59,152 nucleotides of DNA from Cylindrodendrum hubeiense. Taxonomy: Eukaryota; Ascomycota; Sordariomycetes; Hypocreales; Nectriaceae. Of this stretch, positions 11,997-24,528 are shown in pieces; within the stretch, counting starts at the first letter, position 1, and every line of letters begins with the position of its first letter. The DNA lies in the NCBI GenBank assembly GCA_014621425.1, contig JAANBB010000244.1, positions 1 to 59,152 on the forward strand, given 5' to 3'. The translations under genes were made by a program, and so were the position numbers. Below the pieces are notes generated by a model that was given only the letters and a program-made list of their open reading frames with translations, was not told where the DNA came from and did not search any database.

Positions 11997-13713
11997 TGCG
12001 ACGACGGGCTGTTGGGTAGCTGCAAAGATGGATGCTCAAGTCGACACTAGACCCAGCAGTCCAGTGGCTGGTCCTTCGAGATGCCAATTAGCTTTTCCCC
12101 GAGAGAACAGGTACACATGAGCTAAGAGCTGGTAGCCGCCCGGAACGGGAATCCGGCATAAAGTGCCATCCTGATGAGTACGCGTGAGACGACATCTCGA
12201 CCGAGGGAAGCGCCTCGCACTGTAGGAGTACCTGGCTCGTCGAGAGGGTGGCCCACGTCGAGCGCCTTGATCTTTACAAGTTTCGCAAGGGATTTCTCGA
12301 TATGACCTAGCTTGGTAGTCGAGCCTCGGTCGGTCGTTAGTTCTTGGGGACGATGATGCGCACGGAGCAAGGAAGCCGTGCCCATTCCTCTCGAACCATT
12401 CTTGGTGCCCGTCTGTCACTCCATATGTCTGGGACAACTAGCCGGCCCAGGCGCGGCGCGGATTGATGTAGTGGGGAGACGATGGGATACGATGGGAGCG
12501 GTGCGAACGCGTCGTGGAAGCAAATGTGTACATTGTACACGGCAAGTGCCGTGCCATTCTGTGGACCATGCTAGCCATGCCGGCCATGCTGCATCCGTCG
12601 CGCGAGAGGAAACATGGTGATAGCTCCCTTGTCCGCTCAGTGTCGCGAGTCCCCTTGTTTCCTCACTTCCGCCCTGTTGCTGTGAATAGCTGCCAGCCGG
12701 ATTCCTTTCCGAGCCAACATTGCATCTCAGCCGGCTGCGAAACCCGCTCCTGGTTGTTTTAACCCACGCGATGCCCCTGGCTCGCCCGTCACTCGCTGTG
12801 TCAAGTGGGAGCTTGAGCTAGAAGATGGCCCTAACTGCGGAGTGCTCCAAGCCCCTGGCCGTCACCACCACCCATGCGCCGGCATCTGTAGATGCTAACA
12901 TGCCAAAGGAGACAGGGCCAAGGGACAGATGGCAGGACTCGGGTGCAGAGCGAAGGATCTTGGACTCTCGGACGTAGTATCGGATCCAACCCCCGTCAAG
13001 TCGTCTGGGGCAGGGTAGCATCCAAATCATGGGATCGGGTTACCATCCTCAGGCAAACCAAGACACAGTGTACATACAAGGTGAAACACTGTCCCGAAAC
13101 ATCCCCCTCCAACCTAAACTTATTCTGGTCCCAAAACGTCCATCTCTCCCCTTCTCCCGCCCCTTGCCTGGTACACACACTGAGGTTTATGGTGTGTAAG
13201 CTCGACTAGTACGGGCGCCTTCAACAGCTGTGGCTTGGTCTTGCAGCATCGCAAGCACTTGCTTCCTTTTTCCGATCTCTCCCCCTCGTTCCGTTGCGAC
13301 TTCAGTTCCTCCAGAATTCATCCCGAAACTTCAACGGTCGACGGCGGCGGGGTCAGAAGACATCCCGCACCTTTGTCTGCTTCCATCAAAAGGAAGTACG
13401 TCAATCAAAAAGCAAATTGACGCCCCGGCACGGAATTCCTTACCAACAACAGACCCGTCCTAACCCACCATCCAACCAAGCGCTGTGCCGCTCGCTCTCG
13501 CCGGTCCTCGCTCGCCTGAGCCTGGCCCCTGGTCCCCTTGTGTTCCCCCATCCCGGGTTCCACCACCACCCGTCGCCTGTTCTGGCCCGTCCGTGTAAGG
13601 CGAAACGAAGCAAACATTGATACTCCCTCAACACCTCAGCACTCTCAGTGCCATCCCAACCTTCCTCCCTTATTTTTCTCAACGCACCGCGGGCGTAACC
13701 ATTCGCTCCTCTC

Positions 13714-13722
13714 TACTCCGTA
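13714..13722. promoter_or_regulatory. Recurrent 9-mer TACTCCGTA
   Basis: One of five exact copies of this 9-mer (either strand) in the window, all in non-coding DNA. This one is about 410 bp upstream of the zinc-cluster regulator start. Confidence 0.45.
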
Positions 13723-14130
13723 CCGCTAACAAGCGCCTCGACAACCATACGCTCTGGTCCCCCTTCACCTCCACATCAACCTCCTTGGTTCTGGCTGGCC
13801 CTCGCTTTTGCCTATTGCTACCGTCACAACTCCGGCGATAACGGACAGTACCACGAATTCAATTGGTTTCCCCGCTATTCAACAGTGTCAACTTCAATCA
13901 ACAAACTCCTCAAGTCATTCCACGGCTGGCCGTCTTCTTCGTGGGGTCTCTTCATACCCCCCGTATGCAACCTCGGGTCTTCGTGCACCCACTCTTTTGG
14001 CCTGCTGTCCTCCCCGGAGGCCGTTAGACACCCAGTCATCCTTCGGGAACTCATCCCCGCCGTCAATTTCCCCTCCTAGAATCATCTCTCTTGGCCCTTT
14101 CGCATTTGAACGTCCCTACCTTCGTTCATC

Positions 14131-16211
14131 ATGGTATACTGCGGCAAACCCTCGCGGGGCTGCCAGATGTGCAGAGCCCGAAGAATCAAGGTACGTGCAT
14201 GCTGGATGGCTGCTAAATCTTTCTATCTCCCAAACACAAAACTAGGAGAGGCCAACTTGACTCGAATGCTCACTCCTTCCAGTGCGACGAGACCAAGCCC
14301 ACCTGCAACCAGTGTGCCAAATCCCGGAGGCAATGTCCAGGCTACAAGGACGAATTCGATCTGGTCTTCCGAAATGAAACCCAGGCTACCGAGAGACGAG
14401 CTCAGAGGGCCAACAAGAAGGCCTTAGCACAGAAACAGACCAAGGCCACTGGCGTGCAAGATGCCAACAAGACTGCCTCTTCTGCCAGGCGAGTCCCGGA
14501 TCAGTCTGTCCTAGCGACACTCAAGCTCCCAATCGACCAGCAAGCAACCTGCCACTTCATCTCAAACTTCGTCCTGCTGCCTCGTTATGACAACACGCGT
14601 GGCTACCTGGAGTTCGTCGTTCCCCTACTCCAGTCAGAAAAGCCTGGATCTCATTTCAAACTGGCCTTTGATGCCTGCGCCGTTGCTTGTTTTGGAAATC
14701 GTGTTGGCTCTGGACACACGTTCGAGGGACAAGCTCTGGGCCACTATACCAAGGCACTTGCGTCGACTTTCGCCGCCTTGAAAGATCCGGAAGTGGCCAC
14801 ATCGGACGCCACCCTAGCGGCGATCCTAATGCTGGGCTTATTTGAAAACATCAGTGCCAAACAGTTGGGTACGTTAGCTTGGGGTTCTCATGTTGAGGGC
14901 GCTATCCAGCTCGTCAAAGCCAGAGGCAAAGCCCAATCCCGCACCAAGATGGGTCTAGCCCTGTTCGTGGCTGTTCGGACCCAGATGGTATGTATCTGAC
15001 TCCTATGGACTCCCTAAGAGACATGTCTGACTTTTAAACTTAGATCATTCATACCTTGACCTCAGGCAAGGCCCCAATAATGGGAGTTGAGTGGTGGATC
15101 GGTGACGCCGTCAAGAATCACTATGGTTCCGAGTGCCAGAGGCTCAACATCCGCACAGCAGAGCTCAGGTCCGAGGTGAATCGACTTATGACAACGCTTG
15201 CACGAAGCCCCGAAAACATTGAGCTACTTCTCGACATGATCCGACGCTGCCAGACCGTCGACCAACAACACCTCAACTGGGAGAGGGAACTGCCCGAATA
15301 CTTCCGCTACAAATCAGTAGCCTGGGAGGACAATGTTCCGAACGGCAACTACGGCTTGGCCGAGGTCTTTCCCGGTCGCGTAGATGCGTACCAGGATCTA
15401 TGGGTCGCTAGCGTTTGGAATATGATGCGGTGCTCGCGTCTCATCCTGGCCTCGCTGATTGTGCGCTGCGCCGCCTGGGTCTGCTCCCCAGTGGATTACC
15501 GAACGACACCCGAGTATGCGACGTCTGCGCGGACATGCGTGGATTTGATCACCGACATTATCGCATCGGTTCCCTACCAGCTGGGCTGGTTTTCTAAGCG
15601 CAAAGAACTCCTTGAAATGGAGCACCTGTCAACATTTGGATGTGGAGAAGAGGAAGCACTCAAGGGCTTGCCTGGGTACTTCCTCTCATGGCCACTTACA
15701 TGTATCCAGGGGCAGGACTACACCACCGACGCCCAGAGAGCATGGACCAAGGGTCGGCTTCAGTTCATTGGCAACCACCTGGGCATCAGGTATGCCAATA
15801 TGCTATACCAGGTAAGCGCGAACCCCTTTGGGTCTTTTTTTTTCTTTCTTTCCCTTGCACTCGTTTCTTTTTCTTGAATTTTTCTTTCGTTTTTCCCCGT
15901 TTGAAGTTCAGGACTAATGCAACGCTCAGCTCAATATTCGGATCCCTTCGATGCTTATCCGTCGGGATGGGCTGATGGCAAACCCGTATCCGATGGCCCA
16001 CAACTTCGAGAAATTGGTCTCGGCAAGGACCGCCCCTCCAAGCGAAGGATATAGCATGAATCCGATCCAACAGCGAGAGGCAATGCAGAAGGCTCAACTA
16101 GACCGAGAGAAGACTGACCTGGTCATCAAAGCCATGGGCTCTTCTGGTCAGCTCGACGAGAAGGCGGTGGCTACTTGGTTGCAGGTACGGAGTGCTGCCA
16201 TGGGGCCTTGA
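14131..16211 (+). CDS. Zn2Cys6 fungal transcription factor
   Basis: Predicted 604-residue regulator. The N-terminal zinc cluster has cysteines at 11, 14, 21, 28, 31 and 38 (spacing C-x2-C-x6-C-x6-C-x2-C-x6-C), split by an intron directly before Cys21. A short basic Gln/Lys/Ala-rich linker follows, then a helical fungal-type regulatory domain of the kind often seen in putative sterol or secondary-metabolism regulators (fungal_trans_2-like). Introns: 14191-14282, 14988-15043 and 15812-15929, all GT...AG, keeping one frame. The last exon reads through a possible donor at about 16184 to a stop at 16211, so the exact C-terminus is less sure. It would bind CGG-type half sites in the nucleus. No biosynthetic or transporter genes flank it, so its target pathway cannot be inferred. 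Confidence 0.9.
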
Positions 16212-17066
16212 AAATCGGTGCACGGTACGAGTTCGAATTGCCAAAAGTATATGATGGGATTGGGGGATCGATACCCCATGCAGCTTATTATGATTGCTGG
16301 ATTTTACGACTGATTAGCGAATGAATGGGTTGTGCTACTGATGAAAACCGCCTAATCCTGGGTCCTCCTGGGCATTTAGAGAAGTACTGTTTTCAGACGG
16401 GTTGGATACTGAGTGTTGTGGCGCTCAGTGGATATGTCTTATATTTTGTCATCGCCCAAGGCCAAACAAAATGTTCCTTTAGGAATACGTGGTTAATGGA
16501 TGGGTGGTGGAGTGTCATGATGACTCCGGGGACGGAGCACGTATCGGAATTTGTCTGGATACCTAGGTTGGATACTACAGGGTTGAGTTAAGAGACTGGG
16601 AATTACATCTAGAGGTATAGAGTTCTAAAACTGTCTTTAAGGGCAGGTCATACCTCCATCATGTATACCTTGCCATGATTGTGAGATCATGCGGCGCACG
16701 TTCCAGGTTCCAAGGCTGCGCCCTGATGATGTGCAATTGTACGTATGTCATAAAAAGTCATAAGCAGTAATTATCAATAGTGCCAGGCCACAATGCTGCA
16801 CCCAGAAAAGAAAGCCGAAACTTGAGACCGCTGCCCAACATGCTCATAAGGCCACTCTTGTGCGTCAGAGCAATGGCCCATGATCCAGCTCCCGTTATCG
16901 GTCTCCCTCTCCGGCCTTGGATTGTACTTTGTATTTGAGGAAATATCTAGAACAGTGCATCCATCTTCCATTCCAATAGGGGTATAAAAATAAGGATCGG
17001 GTCGCGTCGATTTGCTTCTTCGGGTCGTACCGCCATTGAAGCGGGTGGGTACGAGAGGGATTCGGA
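16212..17066. other. Intergenic, convergent gene ends
   Basis: 3' flanks of the zinc-cluster gene (+) and the small membrane-protein gene (-). Moderately AT-rich for this window; no gene or repeat is supported. Confidence 0.55.
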
Positions 17067-17577
17067 TCACTTGCGCTTCTTGCTGTAGTTAGTTGTTAGC
17101 GACTTGGTGTTCTTGCAAGGGACAAGGCTGAGATGAGGGTATGGTCGAAACAGGTAGAAAATAATCGGGCAGACAGTAGGATGAGGCGAAGGGGGGGTGG
17201 TGGGCGGGCGACGAACCTGTCCTTCTGGGAATCGTCTTTGGTGGCGGTGCCGAGATTCCAGGCCTTGACAACCCAGCTCTGCGTGGCGTCGACGTAGTTC
17301 TCATTCTTCATCTGCTTGACGCCGACGCGCAGACCGTCCTTGGTGAAGACGACATTCTTCTTAGCTATGCGCTCGGAGGCCGTCTCTTGGATCTTGGCGG
17401 CGCTGAGGTAGACCTGGTAGCCGATCCAACCTCCGGCGCCGATGATGGCGAAGAAGATGATGAGGGGAAAGACCTGGCTGCGGTGGAGAGTCAGTTGGGT
17501 TGGCTCTTGTGGCCTGGAGACAGCCAAGAGAGGCAGAGGGAGGCAGCGCACCTGAGGGTTGAGGGCTGCTTGGCCAT
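17067..17577 (-). CDS. Small single-span membrane protein (DUF4748-like?)
   Basis: Predicted 100-residue protein in three minus-strand exons: 17577-17552, 17477-17217 and 17082-17067. The introns are 74 and 134 nt with GT...AG ends. It starts MAKQPSTLSQVFPLIIF, with one hydrophobic segment at about residues 11-31, then a charged region with KKNVVFTKDGLRVGVK and the conserved-looking WVVKAWNLG. The tail is a basic SKKRK. Small proteins of this layout occur in fungi; I tentatively associate it with the DUF4748 family. Function unknown; mitochondrial or ER membrane are both possible. The last exon codes only five residues plus the stop. Its start has a plausible context. The exon structure is inferred, and the conserved core is contained in the middle exon. 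Confidence 0.75.
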
Positions 17578-18041
17578 GATTGCGAGATGTGAAGATTGCG
17601 CGTGAGGAGGTCGTCGTGGTGGTTGCTTTGCCGATCGCAGGGTTCAGATGTGGCGCGTGGAAAATCTCGGGACGAAGCGAGAGAGGGAGGGAAGAATAGA
17701 AGCACGGTAGAAATGAAGGAACGGGGAAGTCGTCCGGTTTTAGGAAGAGAAGGTTTAAGACACAAGGAAGACGGAGGCTCCGTCACGACGGTCGACGTGA
17801 AGGAAGCGGATGAGGAGAGGCGCAACAAGTCACTGGAGGACGAAGGTAAGGGGCTTGCATTAGATGGATTCTACTCTGCCTTACTTGTCGCAGACGCGTA
17901 TGGCGCACTGCGACCACAGCTGCAGTTGTGTACCTCCAAAGTACTGTACTTCGCCAGGATCCTCCCAAGAGCTGAGGTTGGTTCATCCGATGCCCGCCTA
18001 GTAAAAATAAAATAAAAAGCCTTGGAAGGGTCCCCTTCACT

Positions 18042-18074
18042 GATCATCCACTGACCATCCACTAACCATCCACT
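18042..18074. repeat. 11-bp tandem repeat, 3 copies
   Basis: Three adjacent 11-base units ending ATCCACT with one or two differences. Simple slippage-type repeat in intergenic DNA. Confidence 0.75.
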
Positions 18075-18496
18075 GACTTGCAGCAAGCCCCTCAGCCCAG
18101 CGGCCGCGCTCAGGTGCTCCGCGGCGCCTTTTAGTGGGAAAAGGACCCAGGCTGATACCGACCTGTAACTTAGCGGCCAATCCCACTATGATCCCAGCGA
18201 AGGGATTGGCCCGTCAGCGGTGGAAACAAGCCCAGGGACGTGCTGGGGATCCCCTGGACTCGTTTTTTTTTTTTGGGCGGCCGGGATTAATTACATCGCA
18301 CAGCAGTGGGCGTCCCTCGTGGTGCTGAGCCACTGCGACCCGCTACGGACGGTGCGGGTTGATGCGTGTGAGCTGGGGTGTTGCTCGACCGAGATGAAGG
18401 ATCGAGGTGGTAGTATGTTTGTGTCCGTGTGGCATGTGACGGGACAGGATGAAATCCGCCTCGCATGAGACGTGGGTTGGTTCTACTATGTCGACC

Positions 18497-18508
18497 TACT
18501 ACGTAGTA
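18497..18508. promoter_or_regulatory. Palindrome TACTACGTAGTA (second copy)
   Basis: Exact second copy of the 12-bp palindrome seen at 11985-11996, in a different intergenic region. Confidence 0.55.
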
Positions 18509-19871
18509 AGAGGCTACCGTATGGTATGTAGGACACGTGCTCGCTTGTTGTTATCACTACTAACTGAATCACACGACCTCGTTGAAGTGTGTGCATGCAC
18601 GCGCGCAATCTGTCGAGAAACATGATCTGCAATGGCCTGGATACATAGATTGGAACTTTGGTATCAGAGATTCCGAACCTAATATTACACCATGCCCTAA
18701 CGCGCCGTCCCGCGCTGACATGGTCTGCAGAGATCCATTTCGTTTCGGCTCCTGTCATCTCCCTCCCTGTCCTCTTTTGTACAGTACATGCCAAAGTCCA
18801 AGTCCTGACAGTGGGGTGGCCTGCACGTAGTACGGCAGCCAGCGTCGGGGCATTCAGCTGATGGCCGGGGGCGGAGTTGATGCGTTCACAGCCCTGTGGC
18901 CAAACGCCATTTATGGGCAAGGCCACCCCGATTTATCATCCCCAACTTGCGCATTCTCTTACACAATCGTGGTCTCGAAGCAGGGTGGCTGAGCTGTCCT
19001 CTTTGTTCGCCACGTAATGAGGCATCCAGGCCACGGGAGCCGGCTGTCAAGGGAGAGGTTCGGGATTAATGGTATTCCCGTTGCCGGGTGGTGAGAGATC
19101 GCTGTGGCTAGTGTTGCCCTTGACTGGATGCCACCTGTTCAGAGGCACCGAGAGTTTGGAGGTGAGCGCCCCAGGTGGTTCAAGCTCCAGCTCCCGCTGA
19201 AGCACAGTCCACCAGCAGCTCCCGGCATGTGGGAGCACCAGCCACTGGGCCTTGCCCCCCCAAATTCAATTGCCCCCCGCCACGACACGTGCTTGGAGCG
19301 AGTGCATCATTCTTGGTTGGTGTGTGCGATTCCGGTCTTTCTGCTTCCGTCTCAACTAAGAAAATTGCGTGGTAGCTGATGAATTAATCCATCCTTTTCG
19401 CCGATTTATGCATCATCTTGCGATCGAGGTGCTAGCTGTGCTGATCGTCTCCCTTGGCTGCTGTCAATGTCTTAGGCAGCGGCTGGCCCAGTAAACTTGA
19501 CAGCACAGCACCCCTCCTTTTGTGTGGCGTGGCGAGTAGCTGTGGCGGTGTCCACTTGGAAAAGGCCAGACTGCAACCCGGCCAGCCAAACGTCGAGTCC
19601 AGCCTCTGAGCTCACCATCACCGACCACCGACCGCCAACCATCTCCATCCCCATCTCATCCCGGTCCAACACCCACCCGACCTCGACCTGGGACTTGGAC
19701 TCGGTGTCTCGCCTCTCCTCCTCTCCTCCCCTCCGTCTCCTCCCGCCTACGTCTACGTCTGCACCCGCTGCAGCGCCGTCTTCGCCGGTCCCCCGACCGA
19801 CCGACTATCCGCCTCGCGAACCTCTCCCGTCTCTGACCTCGGGTGCGCCAAAGCTCCCTGATATTTCCATC

Positions 19872-22851
19872 ATGGCGTCCCCTCCTCCGCCGGGTGAAAA
19901 CTATGGCGGATTTCAAGACCAGAACCACCAAGGATATGCCAACGACGAACAAACCGCCCAGCAATCCTACGAGGACCCGGCCGCCGCTCAGCAGCAGGCC
20001 GCGCACAAGAAGAAGAAGCGAGGATATGCCGCCCAGGCCTTCGAGGTTGGCAGCGGTGCCAATGCTACCGTAGGCGGCCAGCCTGTAGGACCCTCTCAAG
20101 CTTTCGGAGCTCCCCAGACTGAGCCTGCCTACGGCGGCTATCCCCAAGTCGACCCTCAACAAGCCGCTGGCCAGGGATACCAGCAGTTTCCTCAAGGATA
20201 CGGCGCGCAACAGCCCGCCGCCGCCCAGGCTCCGGCCTACGGTGGCTACCAGGCTCCCGATCAGGGCTACGCTGCTCCGGGTGCTCCCCAGGCTGGGCCC
20301 GGGAGCTCCGGCCGTCGGCGGCATCACCCAGGGTATGGGTGGTATGAACTTGAGTGGTGGTGGTCAGGCTCAACAGCCCCAAGCCGCGCCCCAGGCTCGC
20401 CCTGTTGCTCTCAACCAGCTCTATCCCACAGATCTTCTGGGCCAGCCCTTCAGTGTCTCTGAGTTGGATCTCCCTCCGCCTCCGATTATCCTCCCTCCCA
20501 ACGTAAGTCGACTACGTCATCTTGTCATGATGGCATCCGATCACTAACATGCGCCTCTACAGACCAGCGTGACCCCGTCTCCCGATGCCAACTGCCCCCC
20601 ACGATACTTCCGCTCGACTCTCAATGCGGTTCCCACCACCAACTCCCTCCTGAAGAAGTCCAAGCTGCCCCTTGCGCTCGTTATCCAGCCCTACGGTTCG
20701 CTCCACGACGACGAGGACCCTATCCCGGTTGTTCAGGACCAGGTCATCTCCCGCTGCCGACGATGCAGGACATACATCAACCCTTACGTCACCTTTTTGG
20801 ATCAGGGACACCGCTGGAGGTGTAACATGTGCAACCTCACCAACGACGTTCCCCAGGCCTTTGATTGGGATGCCGCTGCCCAGCAGAGCGTTAACAGGTG
20901 GGAGCGCCCTGAGTTGAACCACGCTGTGGTTGAGTTCGTTGCGCCCCAGGAGTACATGGTCCGCCCCCCGCAGCCGCTGATTTATCTCTTCTGCTTCGAC
21001 GTGAGCTACGCTGCCGACTCGACCGGTCTGCTTGCCACCATGGCCCGAACCATTCTGGATAGCCTTAACAGGATACCCAATGCCGATCGGCGCACTCGGC
21101 TGGGCTTCCTTGCCGTCGATTCTGGCCTCCACTACTTTTCCATTCCCAAGGACTCGGACGAGAATGGTGAGACTAGCATGCTCGTCGTGAGCGATCTTGA
21201 CGAGCCTTTCCTCCCCATCCCCGCCGACCTCCTGGTTCCCCTGTCCGAGAGCCGCCAGAGCATCGAGACCTTCCTCCAGAAGCTGCCCAATATGTTCCAG
21301 AACAACCAGAGCAATGGATCCGCCATGGGATCTGCCCTCCGTGCTTCTCACAAGCTTATCTCGTCGCTCGGCGGCAAGATTGTGGTTCTGACTGCGTCGT
21401 TGCCCAACCTGGGCGTCGGCAAGCTAGAGATGCGAGAGGACAAGAAGCTTCTGGGTACGTCCAAGGAGGGTGGTCTTCTGCAGACCGCCAACAGCTTCTA
21501 CAAGAGCTTCGCCGTGGAGTGCTCCAAGAGTCAGGTCTCGATCGACATGTTCCTGTTCTCTTCGCAGTACCAGGACGTGGCCTCGCTCAGCAACCTCCCC
21601 AGGTATACTGGAGGACAGACGTGGTTCTACCCCGGCTGGCACGCGTCGCGACCGGAGGATGCCCTCAAGTTCGCCTCCGAGTTCAGCGACTACCTATCGT
21701 CGGAGATTGGTCTCGAGGCCGTTCTTCGAGTCCGCGCCACCAGCGGTCTGCGCATGAACACCTTCTATGGCAACTTCTTCAACCGCAGCTCCGATCTTTG
21801 CGCCTTCCCCGCCTTCCCCCGCGACCAGTGCTATGTGGTTGAGGTGGCGATTGATGAGAACATTAACAAGAATGTCATCTGCCTTCAGGCTGCGGTTCTA
21901 CACACGACCTGCAACGGCGAGCGCCGCATCCGTGTCATGACTCTGGCTCTCCCTACGACGACAAACCTGTCCGACATGTACGCTTCTGCAGACCAGTGCG
22001 CCATCACCACCTACTTCAGCCACAAGGCTGTCGAGCGCACCCTGTCAAATGGATTGGACGCCGCTCGAGATGCGCTGCAGAGCAAGCTCACTGAGCTCCT
22101 CCAGACATTTAAGAAGGAGCTGGCTGGTGGAAGCATGGGCGGTGGCCTGCAGTTCCCGGCCAACCTTCGTGGTCTCCCCCTCCTTTTCCTGGGTCTGATC
22201 AAGAATGTTGGTCTCCGCAAGTCGGCCCAGATCCCCTCGGATATCCGATCGGCTGCCCTCTGCATGCTTTCAACTCTCCCTGTGCCACTTCTCATGCGGT
22301 ACATCTACCCCCGACTCTACTCGCTTCACGACATGCCCGACAATGCCGGAACCCCTGATGCGGAGACTGGTCACATCGTGCTACCGCCTGCCATGAACCT
22401 CTCATCGGAGAAGATTGTGCCGTACGGACTGTACCTGATTGACGATGGCCAGACTCAGTTCCTGTGGGTTGGACGCGACGCGGTACCGCAGCTCATCATG
22501 GATGTGTTTGGTGTCGAGGACCGGTCTCAGCTCGCCGTAGGCAAGGGCCGTGTCCCGGAGCTGGAGAGCGACTTCAACGAGCGTATCCGGGCTGTGATAC
22601 AGAAGAGCCGGGACTACAAGTCACTGGGCGTTGGAAGCATCATCGTGCCACACCTGTACATTGTGCGGGAAGATGGCGAGCCCAGCCTGAAGTTGTGGGC
22701 GCAGACCTTGCTGGTGGAGGACCGGGCAGACCAGGGCATGAGCGCAGGTCAATGGCTGGGTATGATGCGAGAAAAGGTTGGTTAACCCATGGTTCCGGAC
22801 GATTCACATGATCTTGCCGGCTAACGTGCACGCGCGTAGGTTGTTCAGTAG
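19872..22851 (+). CDS. COPII coat subunit SEC24 (with apparent 1-base frameshift)
   Basis: Cargo-binding subunit of the COPII coat, acting with Sec23 and Sar1 at ER exit sites. The N-terminus is Gln/Ala/Tyr/Gly-rich and disordered. It is followed by the Sec23/24 zinc finger (CRRC...CNMC), the trunk domain ([15 protein letters not shown]), beta-sandwich and helical segments, and a gelsolin-like domain ([18 protein letters not shown]). Introns: 20503-20562 and, inferred, 22777-22839. The second intron has a CTAAC branch site and joins to a 12-nt last exon giving the end EKVVQ; without it, translation stops at 22785. The frame is broken at about 20295-20303: the reading frame before this point ends in PQAGPG, and the family-like sequence [13 protein letters not shown] continues in the frame that needs one base fewer. 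Allowing for that base, the product is about 951 residues, normal for Sec24. As SEC24 is essential in yeast, I treat the break as a probable assembly error, not a pseudogene. Confidence 0.9.
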
Positions 22852-23861
22852 TGCGAATCGGACGACGAGTTCATACCTATGTAGACGCAAAAGGATGGAG
22901 GAGCGGCCGTAATTTGGAGACGTGGTTCAAGGAAGCGGGAGTCGGTGTGCAGGTGGAGGGTTGAGCAATTGATAAGAGAAGAGAAATGATATCTACTAGA
23001 GAGAATGGAATGATGTTTCGAGGCATCTATTCACACAGGCTAGTATCTAACTATGCTTTGACATGTATTGTTCCGGACTTCCCGACTAGTTCTCCGGGTC
23101 TGAATATCTGAATAGGTCAGTGGCCGCACCTCAGAGCCGATGCGGCAACAAGGCGTGTGGCGGACCTAAACTGTTGTTCTCACAACACCGGGGTTCCAAA
23201 AGAGGTCTTCAAACGACATGGGCAGCACGTGGAGCCGGTTTGTTGGCTCATGGCTGTTTGAGCCACGCTGACTCGTAGCATGCTTTAGCTCTTCGAAGTA
23301 ACTGGTGATTCCACGAATCCCGTCTCACGCTGACAAGACCTACATCATCTAGCTTAGCAATGGCGTTTCCGATCTTGGTAACGGGATGATATATTTAGAA
23401 GCCCAACTGCAAGAGCCAAAAGTGCTTGCTACATAGTACAGCCGAAGCAGAGGGACGAAGGGACGAGCAGGTATCGAGACCCCAGTGCTGTTAGCTCCAG
23501 TTCTGATACAGGCACCCGACCAACTGAGCGTGGCATGTCCTGGGGGCCCTGGTGACTTGTGACCAGCCTGCGAAGGGATGGCGATCCAATGATGAAACGA
23601 GGCTGCGGTGGTGGGTGTGAAACACACGCGCCTGGGTCGGGTTGGGCCAATGGGGCGCTGGATTAGGCGCCGGGGGCTTTTTGTTATTTTTAGGGGCTGT
23701 GATAAGATGGACGGATCGCCTGGTGATGTGGTGATGGGATGGGTTTGTGTGCATTGCGAACTGAGCAACCCCTGGAACTGTGAAGCGATGAAGTACCACC
23801 ACCGTCAAGAGAGACGGATGGAGCGCGAGCTTGCATAAACATGACGGCGGTAACCATTAAT

Positions 23862-23893
23862 GCGTTCCAGCGTTCCAGCGTTCCAGCGTTCCA
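23862..23893. repeat. 8-bp tandem repeat (GCGTTCCA) x4
   Basis: Four perfect adjacent copies of GCGTTCCA in intergenic DNA. Confidence 0.9.
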
Positions 23894-24494
23894 GGGCCGT
23901 TGTGAGTGACCATGGGGGCAGCATGGGGGGCTTGTTCCTGTCAGAGATGGTGAAACTTGGTCCCGTCGTCGGCCGTTGCGAGGAAGCCCGGCCGTATTCT
24001 CTCTCCAGCCGTCCAATGCGTGGGACTGGAGCCTCTTTCTTCTGTTCCCCACTTGCTAACCGGGCAGTGCAAAACCTCCGTAGGACAAGGCTGAAGCCGG
24101 CGGCGTCGCGGGTACGGGCTGGCTGGCACCGGCGAGGGTTCCTGGTTGGGCAATCAGAGCGCCCGCGATAATCACCGGGGTCGTTGGATAAGGTGGGAGG
24201 AGTCTTGAAAAGGCGGAGGACGAACCGAGATGCGAAGTGCTCTGGTCCCGTCTCGCTTGGTTGTCGAGGTAGGATTCCCCAGAAGTTTGAGTCGCAATGG
24301 TGATAATCTGTAACCAGCCGGACGTTTGAAACGGTCGTAGAAGGATGAATGGCCTCGGACGGCCCCCAACCGAGGACCACTCCACTGGTGCGGGTGCGTG
24401 CGTGTGCCACACCTCCCGGGTTGCTCTTGGTTGGGGGGCTTGATTGGAGCTCAGAAACAGAAAAGACAAGCCTCACAGCAACGAGTACGAATAC

Positions 24495-24528
24495 AGAGAG
24501 AGAGCGAGAGAGAGAGAGAGAGAGAGAG
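24495..24528. repeat. (GA)n microsatellite
   Basis: A 34-base GA tract with one C interruption. Confidence 0.95.

Larger units (their letters stand above)
10426..14130. other. 3.7 kb intergenic region, no supported gene
   Basis: No open frame here looks like a protein; those over 100 codons occur on overlapping frames of both strands. The 12-bp palindrome TACTACGTAGTA is at 11985-11996 with a one-mismatch variant at 11489-11500. From about 13230 to the next start codon the plus strand is strongly pyrimidine-rich, probably promoter plus leader of the zinc-cluster gene. The 9-mer TACTCCGTA is at 13714-13722. Confidence 0.6.
17578..19871. promoter_or_regulatory. Divergent intergenic region upstream of SEC24
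   Basis: About 2.3 kb with no supported gene. It holds three copies of an 11-bp unit (GACCATCCACT type) at 18042-18074, a T12 run at 18263-18274 and the palindrome TACTACGTAGTA at 18497-18508. From about 19500 the plus strand turns pyrimidine-rich, likely the SEC24 leader. Confidence 0.5.

Noticed and set aside
14131..16211. Regulator of a biosynthetic gene cluster
   Set aside because: No polyketide synthase, peptide synthetase, terpene cyclase, P450 or transporter gene occurs nearby.
20557..21351. 264-codon open frame antisense to SEC24
   Set aside because: Lies fully opposite the conserved trunk domain; its composition is the complement of a GC-rich coding region and it has no recognisable motifs.
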